From Limnobacter alexandrii (GTDB lineage Bacteria > Pseudomonadota > Gammaproteobacteria > Burkholderiales > Burkholderiaceae_B), in NCBI RefSeq assembly GCF_005871185.1, contig NZ_SWKN01000011.1, positions 1 to 64,000 of the forward strand: a DNA stretch of 64,000 nucleotides, given 5' to 3'. Both the position numbers and the translations under genes were made by a program. Positions 35,848 through 45,065 of this stretch are shown one piece after another; position 1 is the stretch's first letter; each line of letters opens with the position of its first letter. The notes under the pieces are model-generated. The model saw nothing but the letters and a program-made list of their open reading frames with translations. It did no database searches and was not told where the DNA came from.

Positions 35848-36480
35848 ATGGAACACGTCGATGAGCTGAACGCAGTATTCTCAGAGAGATTTACCGCAGC
35901 GGTCGATGAGTGGATTTCGTTGAAACGAAAAACAGACGGCTCGAAATATTCGAAACTGGATCTAGCAAGTTTGCTTCATACACATTGCGGGTATTCAAAG
36001 TCCTGCCTTTACAGGTGGATCGAAGGAAATGGCATGCCCACCCTGCCTAACCTATTGTGCACCGCAAAATTCTTTAATAAGGATTTGTCTTTTTTCATCG
36101 ATAAAGACTGGTCGATTACGCGAGTTAGAGAATTAATCAATGGAGAGGCACAATTTAAGTTCGACACACGTTTATTAGGGCTTGGTAAGACCGGGGAGCT
36201 TCGTTTTTGGGTTCCAAAAGGCGACGTAGCAGAAATGGGTGTGAAGGGTGGTGATCGGGTAATTATCGAAATTGTGAAAAAATTCGTCGGTGACGGATTT
36301 TACATCCTTGAGGGTTTTTCTGGTTCAAAAAACGAAGTGAGGCGTATCAGCAAACACAGCAGAGGCAAGGTGGAAGTAGAGTCAGTTGGCTCAAAAAACA
36401 CAAAATCTGATCGAGAAGTTGTTCTTTTGAAAAACCTGTCCATCTTGGGCATGGTTGTGTACAAGTTACAGACTATTTGA
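35848..36480 (+). CDS. S24-like transcription regulator without a clear Ser-Lys dyad
   Basis: A 210-residue protein: an N-terminal helix-turn-helix (about residues 35-75, with LDLASLLHTHCGYSKSCLYRWIEG in the middle) and a C-terminal LexA/CI-like fold (about 115-205). In S24 repressors GDSM holds the autocleavage serine and VKR the lysine. Here the corresponding places read GDVAEM and VRRIS, so self-cleavage is not expected. It is divergent from the relaxase operon and separate from the leftward primase, a typical site for a transfer regulator. SD GGAGG precedes the start. Confidence 0.75.
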   Translation: MEHVDELNAVFSERFTAAVDEWISLKRKTDGSKYSKLDLASLLHTHCGYSKSCLYRWIEGNGMPTLPNLLCTAKFFNKDLSFFIDKDWSITRVRELINGEAQFKFDTRLLGLGKTGELRFWVPKGDVAEMGVKGGDRVIIEIVKKFVGDGFYILEGFSGSKNEVRRISKHSRGKVEVESVGSKNTKSDREVVLLKNLSILGMVVYKLQTI

Positions 36481-36485
36481 AAAGT

Positions 36486-36518
36486 GCCGCCCGGTTAATC
36501 CGGGACGGCTCTTTTTTA
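36486..36518. terminator. bidirectional terminator between regulator and primase
   Basis: Stem GCCGCCCGG-TTAAT-CCGGGACGGC (one mismatch) followed by six T on the plus strand, and by purine-rich DNA on the other side. It ends the regulator transcript and can stop the convergent primase transcript. Confidence 0.85.
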
Positions 36519-37565
36519 CTTCTGTTTTCGCTGATGGTAAAGATCCGCGAAATCGGTTCCTGACCGAGCCATTTTTTCGATGGTCACTTTTAGCCCCTGC
36601 GCAATCAATCGATCGGCAAGTTTTCGAGCTGCATCGAGTCCAGGTCTGGATCCGTTTTGTTTCACACCATCGTTATCTGCAAAGATGATGATGTTTTTTA
36701 CCCTATCGTAATCGGGCGGAAGAATAAAAGACTCCATTCCCCAAGTACTCAAGGTTGCCCAAGTTGGATATTTCCGAAAAAGAAAGGCAGCAAGTGCTGT
36801 TTCAATTCCTTCAGCTATCCCAAGGGTATCAACGGGTTCGAACAATCGGCACGCGCCTCCAACAACATCGATGGATTGCATGAGCTTTTTGTTCTTACCG
36901 TCAGTCACCGGAGCCGGATAACCATCGCGGGTCAAATAGGTTCGGTTGATGTTGCACACCCTTCCATCTGGCCCTTGGATTACGGCGACCTTAGCCGGAA
37001 AAGTACCTACCTTGACTGTTACGCCTTGGTCGTTCTTTTCGTAGAAATCCAAACCACGGTGGTACCGAAGTACCTTGGGAATGTTGGGAAGTCCGGGCAC
37101 TCGTTTTGCAAGGTATAAACCAACGGGATCAGAAGGCGTAATGGCCTTTGATTGGTCCCAAGTCAGCTTATACTTCGCGCGACGAGTTTGAACATCCGAT
37201 TCGCTCAGAACCTTTTCTTGGACAACTGTCCGTTTTGGAGGGATTGGGCTATCGGCGGTTGTAACTCCAAGTTGCTGGCGAACGAATTCGCAAGCTTGTT
37301 TAAAATCACAGTTCAGCAAGGACATGAGCATTTGAAATCCGTCACGGCGTGGGCCGCAGTCCTTCAAATTGTTGCAGTAATAGAGGAAACCCCTCTTACT
37401 GCCCTCCCCCATCCACCGGAAGCGATCGGAGCCGCCACAGATAGGACAGCTGGTGTGCTTTCCACTCAAGGTGAGAGTGCTCGCCCCAGCAGCTTGCATT
37501 AAAAATAGCCAATTCCCCTCAACGAGGTTCTTGGCATCGATCAGATTTTTTTGCTCGTGTTGCAT
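36516..37565 (-). CDS. zinc-finger/Toprim DNA primase
   Basis: A 349-residue protein. An N-terminal zinc-ribbon (CPICGGSDRFRW and YYCNNLKDCG, about residues 41-72) resembles phage and plasmid primases. A middle DUF7146-like part covers about 130-230. A C-terminal Toprim domain has GIAEGIETALAA (about 248) and IIFADND (about 290). No helicase domain is attached, so it is a primase alone, probably making primers on transferred single strands. SD GGGGAAA precedes the start. Confidence 0.85.
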   Translation of the reverse strand: MQHEQKNLIDAKNLVEGNWLFLMQAAGASTLTLSGKHTSCPICGGSDRFRWMGEGSKRGFLYYCNNLKDCGPRRDGFQMLMSLLNCDFKQACEFVRQQLGVTTADSPIPPKRTVVQEKVLSESDVQTRRAKYKLTWDQSKAITPSDPVGLYLAKRVPGLPNIPKVLRYHRGLDFYEKNDQGVTVKVGTFPAKVAVIQGPDGRVCNINRTYLTRDGYPAPVTDGKNKKLMQSIDVVGGACRLFEPVDTLGIAEGIETALAAFLFRKYPTWATLSTWGMESFILPPDYDRVKNIIIFADNDGVKQNGSRPGLDAARKLADRLIAQGLKVTIEKMARSGTDFADLYHQRKQK

Positions 37566-37589
37566 GATTTCCCCGTGTGTGTTGAAGAT

Positions 37590-37612
37590 GAACCTGGCAT
37601 TACGCCAGGTTC
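37590..37612 (-). promoter_or_regulatory. hairpin in primase leader
   Basis: GAACCTGGC and GCCAGGTTC are exact 9-bp arms with a 5-base loop, about 25 bp before the primase start codon. It may be a weak terminator of the preceding small gene or a leader hairpin. Confidence 0.6.
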
Positions 37613-37623
37613 GGTGGACTTGA

Positions 37624-37758
37624 CTACAAGTTAAGGATCACCTCCTGTACAAGCAGGCCAATGAGGCAGGCTGCGCAGGCGAATCCAACTAAGACATCTC
37701 CTCTGTTTCCAGAGAATTTGTGGAGGAAGTGTTTAAATCGCTTTTCATTGTTTCTCAT
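37624..37758 (-). CDS. 44-residue small membrane protein
   Basis: A basic N-terminus (MRNNEKRFKHFLHKF) and one hydrophobic segment (VLVGFACAACLIGLLVQEV). A purine-rich GAGATCAAAA precedes the ATG. It fills the gap between the glycine-zipper protein and the primase. It is short and without a recognisable family, so it is moderate in confidence. Confidence 0.45.
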   Translation of the reverse strand: MRNNEKRFKHFLHKFSGNRGDVLVGFACAACLIGLLVQEVILNL

Positions 37759-37785
37759 GATTTTGATCTCACTTTGAAATGACGA

Positions 37786-38295
37786 TTAGCGAGAGGCGAC
37801 GCGAACAACGCGATCACCCTGACTCCCACGAATAATGCGAACCGTGTCACCTAAAGCCAAGTCTGATTGCTCTTGAACTATGACGACTCCCCGGTTGTCT
37901 CCAAGATCGATGACGATCTCGTGTGCCAGGTAGGTACGCGCGGAAGCTGTATCGGCGATTGTTTTGCCGAGTAAGCCACCAATTGCCCCTAAAGCAGCGG
38001 AAGCTGCAAAGCGGGAGCTTGAGTTTGAACGAGATCCAATTGCGGCACCCAAAACACCACCGACTGTTGCCCCAATTGCTTGAGACTCGCGTGATGGTGC
38101 AGTTTGGATTTCAACTGTACGCAGTTCAATTACTGTTCCGACTTCGAAACCTTGGCGCTTGAAACCATCTGAGTAAACAGATGGGTTGTAGCTGTTTGGC
38201 TGTGAAGAGGGGTTGGCTGGAAATGGGTTAAATGCCCAAATATCAGTGCTGTTCAACAAAAGGATGGCAACAAAGATTGATGAAAAAACGTTCAT
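37786..38295 (-). CDS. glycine-zipper 2TM (SlyB/17-kDa-like) exported protein
   Basis: About 169 residues from ATG 38295 (SD AGGAG). The signal peptide ends near DIWAFNP; no lipobox is visible. A glycine-zipper segment (IGATVGGVLGAAIGSR and ALGAIGGLLGKTIAD) follows at about 72-110. A C-terminal SH3-like/β part (IVIDLGDNRGVVIVQEQ) finishes it. Such proteins sit in or at the outer membrane and affect envelope integrity. Its role on the element is unclear. Confidence 0.75.
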   Translation of the reverse strand: MNVFSSIFVAILLLNSTDIWAFNPFPANPSSQPNSYNPSVYSDGFKRQGFEVGTVIELRTVEIQTAPSRESQAIGATVGGVLGAAIGSRSNSSSRFAASAALGAIGGLLGKTIADTASARTYLAHEIVIDLGDNRGVVIVQEQSDLALGDTVRIIRGSQGDRVVRVASR

Positions 38296-38317
38296 GAAAA
38301 TCTCCTGAGAGAAAAGG

Positions 38318-38333
38318 GCCGATTTGGGTCGGC
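38318..38333 (-). promoter_or_regulatory. leader hairpin before the 2TM gene
   Basis: GCCGA and TCGGC arms. Read leftward, CCTTTTCTC follows and then the AGGAG ribosome-binding site. A second stem with a TTCG loop (GAAGAC/GTCTTC) lies about 80 bp further upstream, near 38407-38422. Confidence 0.5.
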
Positions 38334-38495
38334 TTTGATGAAAACTGAAACAACAAATTGCTTCAGCAGTTTCACAGCCATTCGACAAGCGATGGACAGT
38401 GATTTTTGAAGACCGAAGTCTTCGAAAAATATGTGGTTTGAGATGACAGATCACCGCAGCTGGGCGATGAGTCATTTCGAATCAAATAGGAGGAG

Positions 38496-38532
38496 AAAAG
38501 AAGGCGACCACACCCCCGAAGGGATGCGGCCA
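38496..38532 (-). terminator. terminator after the VWA gene
   Basis: Arms GGCCGCA-CCC and GGG-TGTGGTC close a TTCG loop, followed leftward by TTCTTTTCTCC. It lies just past the stop codon at 38550. Confidence 0.65.
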
Positions 38533-38549
38533 CTTGATATCGCTCGAAC

Positions 38550-40349
38550 TCAGGCCACGCGAAGCAGTCTGTCTTGAAGCAACTGGAACAGGTTGACTGA
38601 GAGTTCATCAATACTTTGGATAATTGTGCTGTCTGGAAACAGCCAAGAAACATCGTATTGAATCCCGATCCCAAGAACCTCTACACCAACTTGTGGCGCA
38701 GCCTTAATAACCGCCAGGGCAGACGCGTTTTCATCAGGCCCACCATCCGTGGCCACCACCAGAATTTTTCTGGAGGTAGGTCGGGAATAAAGCGCCTCAT
38801 AAGCCTGCATCATTGCCTCTGACATTGGCGTAGAACCGTAGGGACGCATCGTGAAACGCGCACTTTGGTTTCTTTCTTGAAATGCCTTCAAAACCCCTAC
38901 CCCCTCGGAATCACCGTTGTGGCAAGGGAAAGCACCGATTGTTACCTCAACACCCTTTTGACCTTCCAAAGCAAGCGAGATAGAAACGCAGCTCTGTACA
39001 GCAAGGTCAAACGTGTTGTCCATGGAACTGGACGCATCTAACAACACATAAATACTCGTGTCGCATTGAAAACCTTGGGTTTTGCGCTGGAAGATTTTGG
39101 TCTTGCCAATCGCTACTCCTGCTAGCTTTCTAGATGCAATGACTCGCCCGCTGTCTCGATAAGTTTTCTTACTTTTTGTGGAAGTTCGAAGTAACTCGCT
39201 GAGACGGTGAGAAAGTGCATTGGTTGCTGTTGAGGCACTATCAATAATGGCTGGGTTTTGTGAACCATTGCCGTACCTGAATGAATCAAATGGTTGAACC
39301 GAACCCGAATGCTCATTGGAGATTTTATCCACGGCATCGAAAACCTTTTCAGTTCTTTCATTTGAATCAATCTCATCTTCCTTGGGATTCAAAAGCTGTT
39401 TGAGCATTTCCATAGCGGCTTGTTGATCAAGGTCGCTTTGGTCATCCTCGTGCGAGCATTGTTGACCAGGTTGATTTTGAGCATCAGACTCTTGTGAAGA
39501 ATCATCGTCGCCCGATTGATCTCCCTCCATTGACGGTGAGTCGGTAGACTCTTCGCCGTTGTCGGAACCGGAATCGTCTGAATCAGAACCTTCAGACTCC
39601 CCTTCTTCACCACTTTCACTTTCTTCAGTATCGCCTTGCGCATTTGTGTTGGCTTGGTTCTGCTGTTGAGATGATTGTTGGCTTTGTTGAGGATCGTTGG
39701 ATTTCTGCTCTAGCAAGTCTTTGACCATGCGAAGTGTTTCTTCGGCAAGATCCATACAGTCTTGTGTTGAGTTCAGAAACGGAATCCGGCTGATAAAACT
39801 ATCCAGACGGAGTTGAATTTTCTCTCCGACCATACTTCTCATTGCTGAGTAAGTATCATCTTCAAGATCAAATGCTGCTGGGTATTTAAGCACCCGACAG
39901 CAACCCATAATTACGACATACAAACCGAGGTTCCGTGTGAAGGGATTGCTCGTAGAAAGCATGCCAAGGTGACCCAACTGCCTCAATGCTGCGATGAAGT
40001 TATTCATGCGGGTATGAAGCACGCCGCAATTTTTAGCGGCTGTGAATTCAATGCGCACATCTTCGTAGGCATTGGTAAGCGAGTGGATCAAACTGGGGTG
40101 AAATTCCGAATTCGGATCGCTTTTGGCAGATGGATCGGTATAAAGAAAGTGCCCCTCTACTTCGTGGTACGCACCTCCCAGAACTAGATCCATTGCAATT
40201 TTGTCGTCTGGTGGCAATGGTGGAAGATGAACCTCTTTTGTCTGAAGATTAATCCTGAAGCCGTTTGACCGAACAACTGTAAGACCGTGATCACGGGCCA
40301 AACCTTTTACGATGTGGCGCATGAGCGCGGGTGGGTCGATTTTCCGCAT
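38550..40349 (-). CDS. CobT-like VWA-domain protein
   Basis: About 599 residues from ATG 40349 (AGGAG upstream). The N-terminal 230 residues are helical, with GAYHEVEGHFLYTD (about 56-69), a pattern of CobT-like proteins. A strongly acidic, Glu/Ser/Asp/Gln-rich linker covers about 235-345. A C-terminal von Willebrand A domain carries an intact MIDAS: DASSSM (about 440), the Thr of GSTPMSEAM, and VATDGGPDE. VWA proteins of this type usually pair with a MoxR/CobS-type AAA+ ATPase, and one is encoded at 48253-49254. No CobN chelatase is present, so the pair probably remodels another protein. Confidence 0.8.
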   Translation of the reverse strand: MRKIDPPALMRHIVKGLARDHGLTVVRSNGFRINLQTKEVHLPPLPPDDKIAMDLVLGGAYHEVEGHFLYTDPSAKSDPNSEFHPSLIHSLTNAYEDVRIEFTAAKNCGVLHTRMNNFIAALRQLGHLGMLSTSNPFTRNLGLYVVIMGCCRVLKYPAAFDLEDDTYSAMRSMVGEKIQLRLDSFISRIPFLNSTQDCMDLAEETLRMVKDLLEQKSNDPQQSQQSSQQQNQANTNAQGDTEESESGEEGESEGSDSDDSGSDNGEESTDSPSMEGDQSGDDDSSQESDAQNQPGQQCSHEDDQSDLDQQAAMEMLKQLLNPKEDEIDSNERTEKVFDAVDKISNEHSGSVQPFDSFRYGNGSQNPAIIDSASTATNALSHRLSELLRTSTKSKKTYRDSGRVIASRKLAGVAIGKTKIFQRKTQGFQCDTSIYVLLDASSSMDNTFDLAVQSCVSISLALEGQKGVEVTIGAFPCHNGDSEGVGVLKAFQERNQSARFTMRPYGSTPMSEAMMQAYEALYSRPTSRKILVVATDGGPDENASALAVIKAAPQVGVEVLGIGIQYDVSWLFPDSTIIQSIDELSVNLFQLLQDRLLRVA

Positions 40350-40368
40350 GATAGAACTCCTGAGAAAT

Positions 40369-40384
40369 ACCCCCCGAAGGGGGT
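40369..40384 (-). promoter_or_regulatory. TTCG-tetraloop hairpin before the VWA gene
   Basis: ACCCCC, TTCG, GGGGGT on the minus strand, about 20 bp before the start codon and just upstream of the ribosome-binding site. The very stable C(UUCG)G type recurs at other boundaries in this region. Confidence 0.7.
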
Positions 40385-40395
40385 TTATTGAAAGG

Positions 40396-41583
40396 TTAGA
40401 AAAAACCCTGTGATTTGGGTGGCAAAGGCATTGGAAACGCTGCTGCTTTGGGGATGGGCATGTTTTTAACCGCATCCGTAGGCTTCGTCGTTTCTGGGGC
40501 GCTTGCCACTTGTGGTTGTGAAACTACTGGCTGAACAGGGGTTGGCATACTTGGCATTGGAGGCACAGTTGGTACCTGTTGCGCGGCAACCTTGGGAAGA
40601 CCAGGCATCACCAACGGAGTAGTAGGCACATTTAACTGAGCCTGTTGTTCCAGAAGCGGTAATGCCAGGGTTTCCTCACCCTCGTTCAGTTCGGTTTCTT
40701 CATCGATTTCAATCTCTGATGCAAGCAACTGAGACGGAACTGCACCATCAATTACTTTCTGGCCGGCGTTTTTAATTCGCTCAGGATCTCCGAGCAACTG
40801 CAAAACACCAGTGAAGGTAATCAAGGCAATACCCTCTATGTCGCCACCGGCAGGCATCATTTGAATGCACTGGTCGATGATTGCAACAATCCCCTTGATT
40901 TTTGGATCAAGGAAGGCGAGGCCTTGCAGCTTTCGACGCAACCCTTTGAGAGGGCGCAGTGTTCGCTGGTAGGCGATACCGCGTTTGTTGGTCACCTCAA
41001 GAAGACCTTGGGCTGACTGAGCAACCTCCTCAATCAGTCGATCTTTCAATCCCATGGCCTGAGTTTTTAAGCTCTGATTAACGGGCGATTGATCATCTTC
41101 TGTGGCACTGACAATCTTGAAGGCATTCCAACCGAACTTGAATCGAGTCGCCACCTCTGCCGAACTGATTGCTGACTTTCGCAATGCAGTTTCATACTTT
41201 GGGTGCGCCTTGATCCACTCCTCAATTGCATCGTCATAAACGGCTACAAACTGAGAAACATTTCGAGTGAATTCGTTTTGGATTTCGTCAAGCTCCTTCG
41301 CTGTGCGAGCCATCTCAGCAGCCGGAACAGCATAGCCGCCAAGAAAACGAATCCCAAACTCTGAAAGAGCACGTTCGGAACGGCGCTTCAAGCACTGAAA
41401 TGGGCTTAGAAGGTCCGGGTCGCAGATTTTCTTTGAGCCAAGTGAAGCAAGCTCAGAAGGAGGAATCTGGTCGGAGGAAAGGCCAAGATCTTCGGGGATG
41501 AGTTTTTTGCGACCAGACCAAATACTTACTTCGGTGTGAAAGCAGACAACATCTTCGAGAACTTGAGTGTTTACTGTGGACAT
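40396..41583 (-). CDS. DUF3150 protein
   Basis: About 395 residues from ATG 41583. The helical N-terminal 270 residues fit DUF3150, found in large conjugative elements next to CobS-like and VWA genes. The C-terminal 120 residues are Pro/Gln/Val-rich and low-complexity. The function is not known. Its order after the VWA gene suggests it belongs to the same AAA+/VWA module. The ribosome-binding site is GGAG. Confidence 0.7.
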   Translation of the reverse strand: MSTVNTQVLEDVVCFHTEVSIWSGRKKLIPEDLGLSSDQIPPSELASLGSKKICDPDLLSPFQCLKRRSERALSEFGIRFLGGYAVPAAEMARTAKELDEIQNEFTRNVSQFVAVYDDAIEEWIKAHPKYETALRKSAISSAEVATRFKFGWNAFKIVSATEDDQSPVNQSLKTQAMGLKDRLIEEVAQSAQGLLEVTNKRGIAYQRTLRPLKGLRRKLQGLAFLDPKIKGIVAIIDQCIQMMPAGGDIEGIALITFTGVLQLLGDPERIKNAGQKVIDGAVPSQLLASEIEIDEETELNEGEETLALPLLEQQAQLNVPTTPLVMPGLPKVAAQQVPTVPPMPSMPTPVQPVVSQPQVASAPETTKPTDAVKNMPIPKAAAFPMPLPPKSQGFF

Positions 41584-41618
41584 AATGAACTCCAAAAGAA
41601 AAAGGAGCATCCACAGCT

Positions 41619-41653
41619 AACCCCAAAGGGCAGTGTGTTTGCCCCTATGGGTT
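41619..41653 (-). promoter_or_regulatory. leader hairpin before DUF3150 gene
   Basis: Arms AACCCATAGGGGCA and TGCCCTTTGGGGTT (a few mismatches) with a loop of about 7 bases, about 35 bp before the start codon. Its sequence resembles the leader hairpin at 50174-50205. The 170 bp between it and the reductase stop codon hold no gene that I can see. Confidence 0.6.
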
Positions 41654-41826
41654 GATTGAAAAGACGTATTGGATAAGAATCCGCCGTACGTCTACGGCTT
41701 CACCTTGCGGCAAAAAACTAATACCAACACATTATCATGAAGAAAACGTGTTTGCATCAATTCTCTGATCGAGGGAAAGCACTGAAGCTACGCCTTTTGG
41801 GGGCGTAACTTCAGGCAGTTTAAAGA

Positions 41827-44664
41827 TTAACCACAAGCACCAACATGGCCGCAGCTTGTACAAAACTCACATCCATCACGTTTGATGACAGATGCTTGCC
41901 CGCACTCACCACAAACCTTTCCTGACACAACATGCGAAGGCTTATCTGAACTATTCGCTTCCTCAAAAAGGAAGGGTTTAGCCAAAGGGTAACCTTCACC
42001 ATCCAGGATTCCGAGCATTTGGTAGCGATGAATTAACAAAGCTGCCACATAGGCCACGGTCGATGGATAGTTCTGTTGCCGTTGTTCACCAGGTACGAAC
42101 GCAAGGAAATCCCCACGCTGTTCACCGAAGTTCAACAGTTTGCGAAGTTTTAAGCCAATCCAGGAAGGATCAACAATTCGCATGTCAATGGAAAGGCACT
42201 TGGCCAGTCCGTCCATTGCCGACGGCATATTGCCAGCAAACCAGACAGAAAAGGGTCTACGAGAGCCATCAGGCATGATTGCCTCTTTGACAATCATGTG
42301 AATATCGTCACCAGTGGCCGGGTTGACCACATCGACGGACCATGACATCGATCCGTTAGTACCAGTCTTTGGTTCTTTCTTTGCAAACATGGCATTCACC
42401 ATCGGCTTCTGGCCTTGCAAATCGGAAACATCGAGCTGATCAAGACGATAAGAAATGACCTTCGCAAACGCACTGACGACTGAGGGAGCAATCACCGCAC
42501 TTTCGTTTGGATTGAATTGCAACTTAACCTCATTGTGGTCAACTGTTTTTGACAGTGAGTCAAGCTTCAAAGCAAGCCAAGACGGATCATCGGTGCGCAT
42601 ATCCACACTGAGAATCTTTGCCAAGGCACCCAAAACTCTGGGTTGCTCATTGCCTGCCACCCAAACCTCGAAAGGATGGGCTCTGCCGTTGTTGATATGG
42701 CCGACCGTCACAGAGAAGTCTCCCTGATCAGAATCGACAAAATATGTCCAACTCTCGTTACCCCCAGGTGTGGCGGGACGATTTGGCCAGCGAAGTGACT
42801 GCAGCGCGGGCGCTGGGATGTCAGTAATCCGAATGGCGCGTTCTGCGTCACCGGACTGAATGTCATTGGGCAACTCGCTCGAAGCGGACTGCTCTTTGAC
42901 CTCTTCCTTCTTTGGCTCATCCACCGACAAAACACTGCCTGTGGTGGCATTTGGACGATACGTTGTAATGCCTTTAAGACCAGCATGCCAGGCATCCATA
43001 TAAAGATTTTTGAAGTCCTCAAATGGATAGTCTTCAGGTACGTTTACGGTTTTTGAAATTGCCGCATCAACGTAAGGTGCAACAGCCGCCACCATCATCA
43101 TGTGTGATTGGGCGGACATGTTCAGTGCAGTAGTCGCTGTTTTGACTAGCACCTCTGGATCACGACCCATCGATTTGTAAAGTCGATAGGCATAGTCCTG
43201 AACCTCTGAAACTGACCTACTTCCGTCAGCTTCTACCTTTTTACGCTTGTACATCAGGCTAAACACTGGCTCAATCCCGCCGCTCACATTGTCTGTAAAA
43301 GCGATGGAAATCGTGCCCGTGGGTGCAATGCTGATTAGGTGAGAATTGCGAATCCCATTCTTGCGAATTTCTTGCTTGATGTGATCAGGCAATCGAGACG
43401 CAAACCGTGGAGACTTCAAATATTCATCGGCATCGAACATTGGAAACGCACCCTGTTCTTTGGCAAGCCTGGTTGACTCCAAGTAGGCTGCATTTCGCAT
43501 CCGCTCGGTTAGCTTGGCCGCAAATTCCCGACCTTCGCTTGAGTCGTAATCCAGGCCCATCATCAAGAGCATACTGCCCAATCCGGTGTAACCAAGGCCA
43601 ATACGACGCTTGTTTTCAGCTTCTGCCTTTTGTTCAGGCAAAGGCCAAACCGTTTTGTCGAGAACGCGATCCAGAATACGGACCCCGCCTGCAACCACGG
43701 ACTCAAACTCGTCCCAATCAAACTGCGAATCGCCATCAAATGGATTGATGACAAATGAAGTCAAATTGATAGAGCCCAAGCAACAGCAACCATATTTTGG
43801 CAAAGGCTGCTCGCCACAAGGATTTGTAGCTTCAAGGACTTCGATGTACCCCAGGTTGTTATCCAGGTTTATCTTGTCAATGAAAAGCACACCGGGTTCA
43901 GCTGCGTTGTAAGTGTTATTCATGATCAAGTCCCACAGTTGGCGGGCCTTAATCACTTTGTAACACCAGTTGCCACCTTCAATTTTGTAAGCATCTGGGA
44001 AGTATTCCTTGTTCGGGGCGGCTTTGTGCACCAGCTCGAACACATCATCTTCTTCGACAGCCTTCATAAACTTATCGGTGACCGCAACAGAAATGTTGAA
44101 ACTGAACAATCCGCCTTGGGCTTTGGCCATGACGAACTCTTCAATATCGGGATGATCACAACGCAACACGCCCATTTGGGCGCCGCGTCGCTGACCGGCG
44201 GACTCAACAGTAGTACATGAGGCATGAAACACCGACATGTAAGACACTGGACCGCTTGCGCGTGAATTGGTGCCTTTTACCACTGAGTTGCGAGGTCTGA
44301 TCTGGGAAAAGTCGTAACCTACCCCACCGCCCCTGCGCAAAGTCTCTGCGGATTGGGTCAGTGCTGGGTAAATGCCGGGATACTCTTCGCCATTGACCAT
44401 CTCTGTGCCTGTGATGCTATCGCCGACCGGCTGCACGAAGCAGTTGATCATAGTTGCGACAACATCCATACCAGCCGAAGCGTTAACTCGGCCAGCTGGA
44501 ATAAAACCACGCTCCATGGTTTGGAAAAAATCGGATTCCTCGGCAGGATTGTTTGCAAGAGCTTTGGCAACTCTTACGCGAATCTCCGTGGGTTTGGTTT
44601 CTCCGTTGCGGGCATACTTCGTAAGAAGCACTTCCTTGGAAAAATCTTGAGGCTCGATAATCAT
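41827..44664 (-). CDS. class II (adenosylcobalamin-dependent) ribonucleotide reductase
   Basis: A 945-residue enzyme that reduces ribonucleotides to deoxyribonucleotides with a B12 radical, independent of oxygen. Key positions: C75 (MINCFVQPV), the finger-loop triad N281-C283-E285 in NPCGEQPLPKYGC, and IAPTGTISI near 455. After about residue 615, two TSCPD-like repeats and a C-terminal tetracysteine zinc site (CGECG and CEFCTSCG) match single-chain proteobacterial NrdJ. Length is normal for that type. It is a dNTP source for plasmid replication. No cobalamin riboswitch was found upstream. Confidence 0.92.
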   Translation of the reverse strand: MIIEPQDFSKEVLLTKYARNGETKPTEIRVRVAKALANNPAEESDFFQTMERGFIPAGRVNASAGMDVVATMINCFVQPVGDSITGTEMVNGEEYPGIYPALTQSAETLRRGGGVGYDFSQIRPRNSVVKGTNSRASGPVSYMSVFHASCTTVESAGQRRGAQMGVLRCDHPDIEEFVMAKAQGGLFSFNISVAVTDKFMKAVEEDDVFELVHKAAPNKEYFPDAYKIEGGNWCYKVIKARQLWDLIMNNTYNAAEPGVLFIDKINLDNNLGYIEVLEATNPCGEQPLPKYGCCCLGSINLTSFVINPFDGDSQFDWDEFESVVAGGVRILDRVLDKTVWPLPEQKAEAENKRRIGLGYTGLGSMLLMMGLDYDSSEGREFAAKLTERMRNAAYLESTRLAKEQGAFPMFDADEYLKSPRFASRLPDHIKQEIRKNGIRNSHLISIAPTGTISIAFTDNVSGGIEPVFSLMYKRKKVEADGSRSVSEVQDYAYRLYKSMGRDPEVLVKTATTALNMSAQSHMMMVAAVAPYVDAAISKTVNVPEDYPFEDFKNLYMDAWHAGLKGITTYRPNATTGSVLSVDEPKKEEVKEQSASSELPNDIQSGDAERAIRITDIPAPALQSLRWPNRPATPGGNESWTYFVDSDQGDFSVTVGHINNGRAHPFEVWVAGNEQPRVLGALAKILSVDMRTDDPSWLALKLDSLSKTVDHNEVKLQFNPNESAVIAPSVVSAFAKVISYRLDQLDVSDLQGQKPMVNAMFAKKEPKTGTNGSMSWSVDVVNPATGDDIHMIVKEAIMPDGSRRPFSVWFAGNMPSAMDGLAKCLSIDMRIVDPSWIGLKLRKLLNFGEQRGDFLAFVPGEQRQQNYPSTVAYVAALLIHRYQMLGILDGEGYPLAKPFLFEEANSSDKPSHVVSGKVCGECGQASVIKRDGCEFCTSCGHVGACG

Positions 44665-44688
44665 GTAAATCTCCTTCGAAAATGAGCC

Positions 44689-44754
44689 CCAACCACGAGG
44701 CCCGCCTAAACGGACGCTCTTTGGGCATCCCGCTTAGGGGGGCCCCTTGGTTGG
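44689..44754 (-). promoter_or_regulatory. long hairpin in nrdJ leader
   Basis: CCAACCA at one end and TGGTTGG at the other enclose further pairing GGGCC/GGCCC-like and CCTAAG/TTTAGG segments, with a loop near GATGCCCAAAGAGCG. It lies 25 bp before the start codon, directly upstream of GAAGGAG. It may act as attenuator or mRNA stabiliser. Confidence 0.6.
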
Positions 44755-45065
44755 TCGGAGGAGCTAGGCCCAAGCAGGGCATAACTTCCCCTTGCTCGGG
44801 TGATGAAAGACCAAAAATGGTCGAATTGAAATAGAGCCTTTGATAAAACTAGGTATGGCTCTAACCCATTTGCGACGACAAGCGACGCAAAAAAGCCTTC
44901 CAGTATTAGCGAGGACTAATACTCGAAAGCCTTTGGTGGGCTTCAGGGAGGGAAATTTGAATGAAAGGCTGTTGCCTGGCGCTAAGGCCTTGACTACACG
45001 AGTCAAATTCTATTTTGCTGCAAGAAAAGCAGGGTTGCAAGTGAAATTCACCTGCAACCCTTTGA
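44755..45065 (-). terminator. intergenic stretch with two terminator-like hairpins
   Basis: About 310 bp without a gene. AGGGTTGCA (45031-45039) and TGCAACCCT (45053-45061) form a 9-bp stem right after the stop codon at 45066, followed leftward by GCTTTTCTT. AGTATTAG/CTAATACT (44902-44923) forms a second stem followed by GGAAGGCTTTTTT. Near 44808 a partial relative of the 27-bp box (TGAAAGACC, AAAAAT, GGTC) occurs but fails the right arm. Confidence 0.6.

Noticed and set aside
44808-44834. Further copy of the 27-bp box before nrdJ
   Set aside because: The left arm and A run fit (TGAAAGACC, AAAAAT, GGTC), but spacing is short and the TTT arm is missing.
44665-45065. Cobalamin riboswitch for the B12-dependent reductase
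   Set aside because: No B12-box-like sequence (for example GCCACTG with the expected surroundings) was found on the transcribed strand; only hairpins of terminator type are present.
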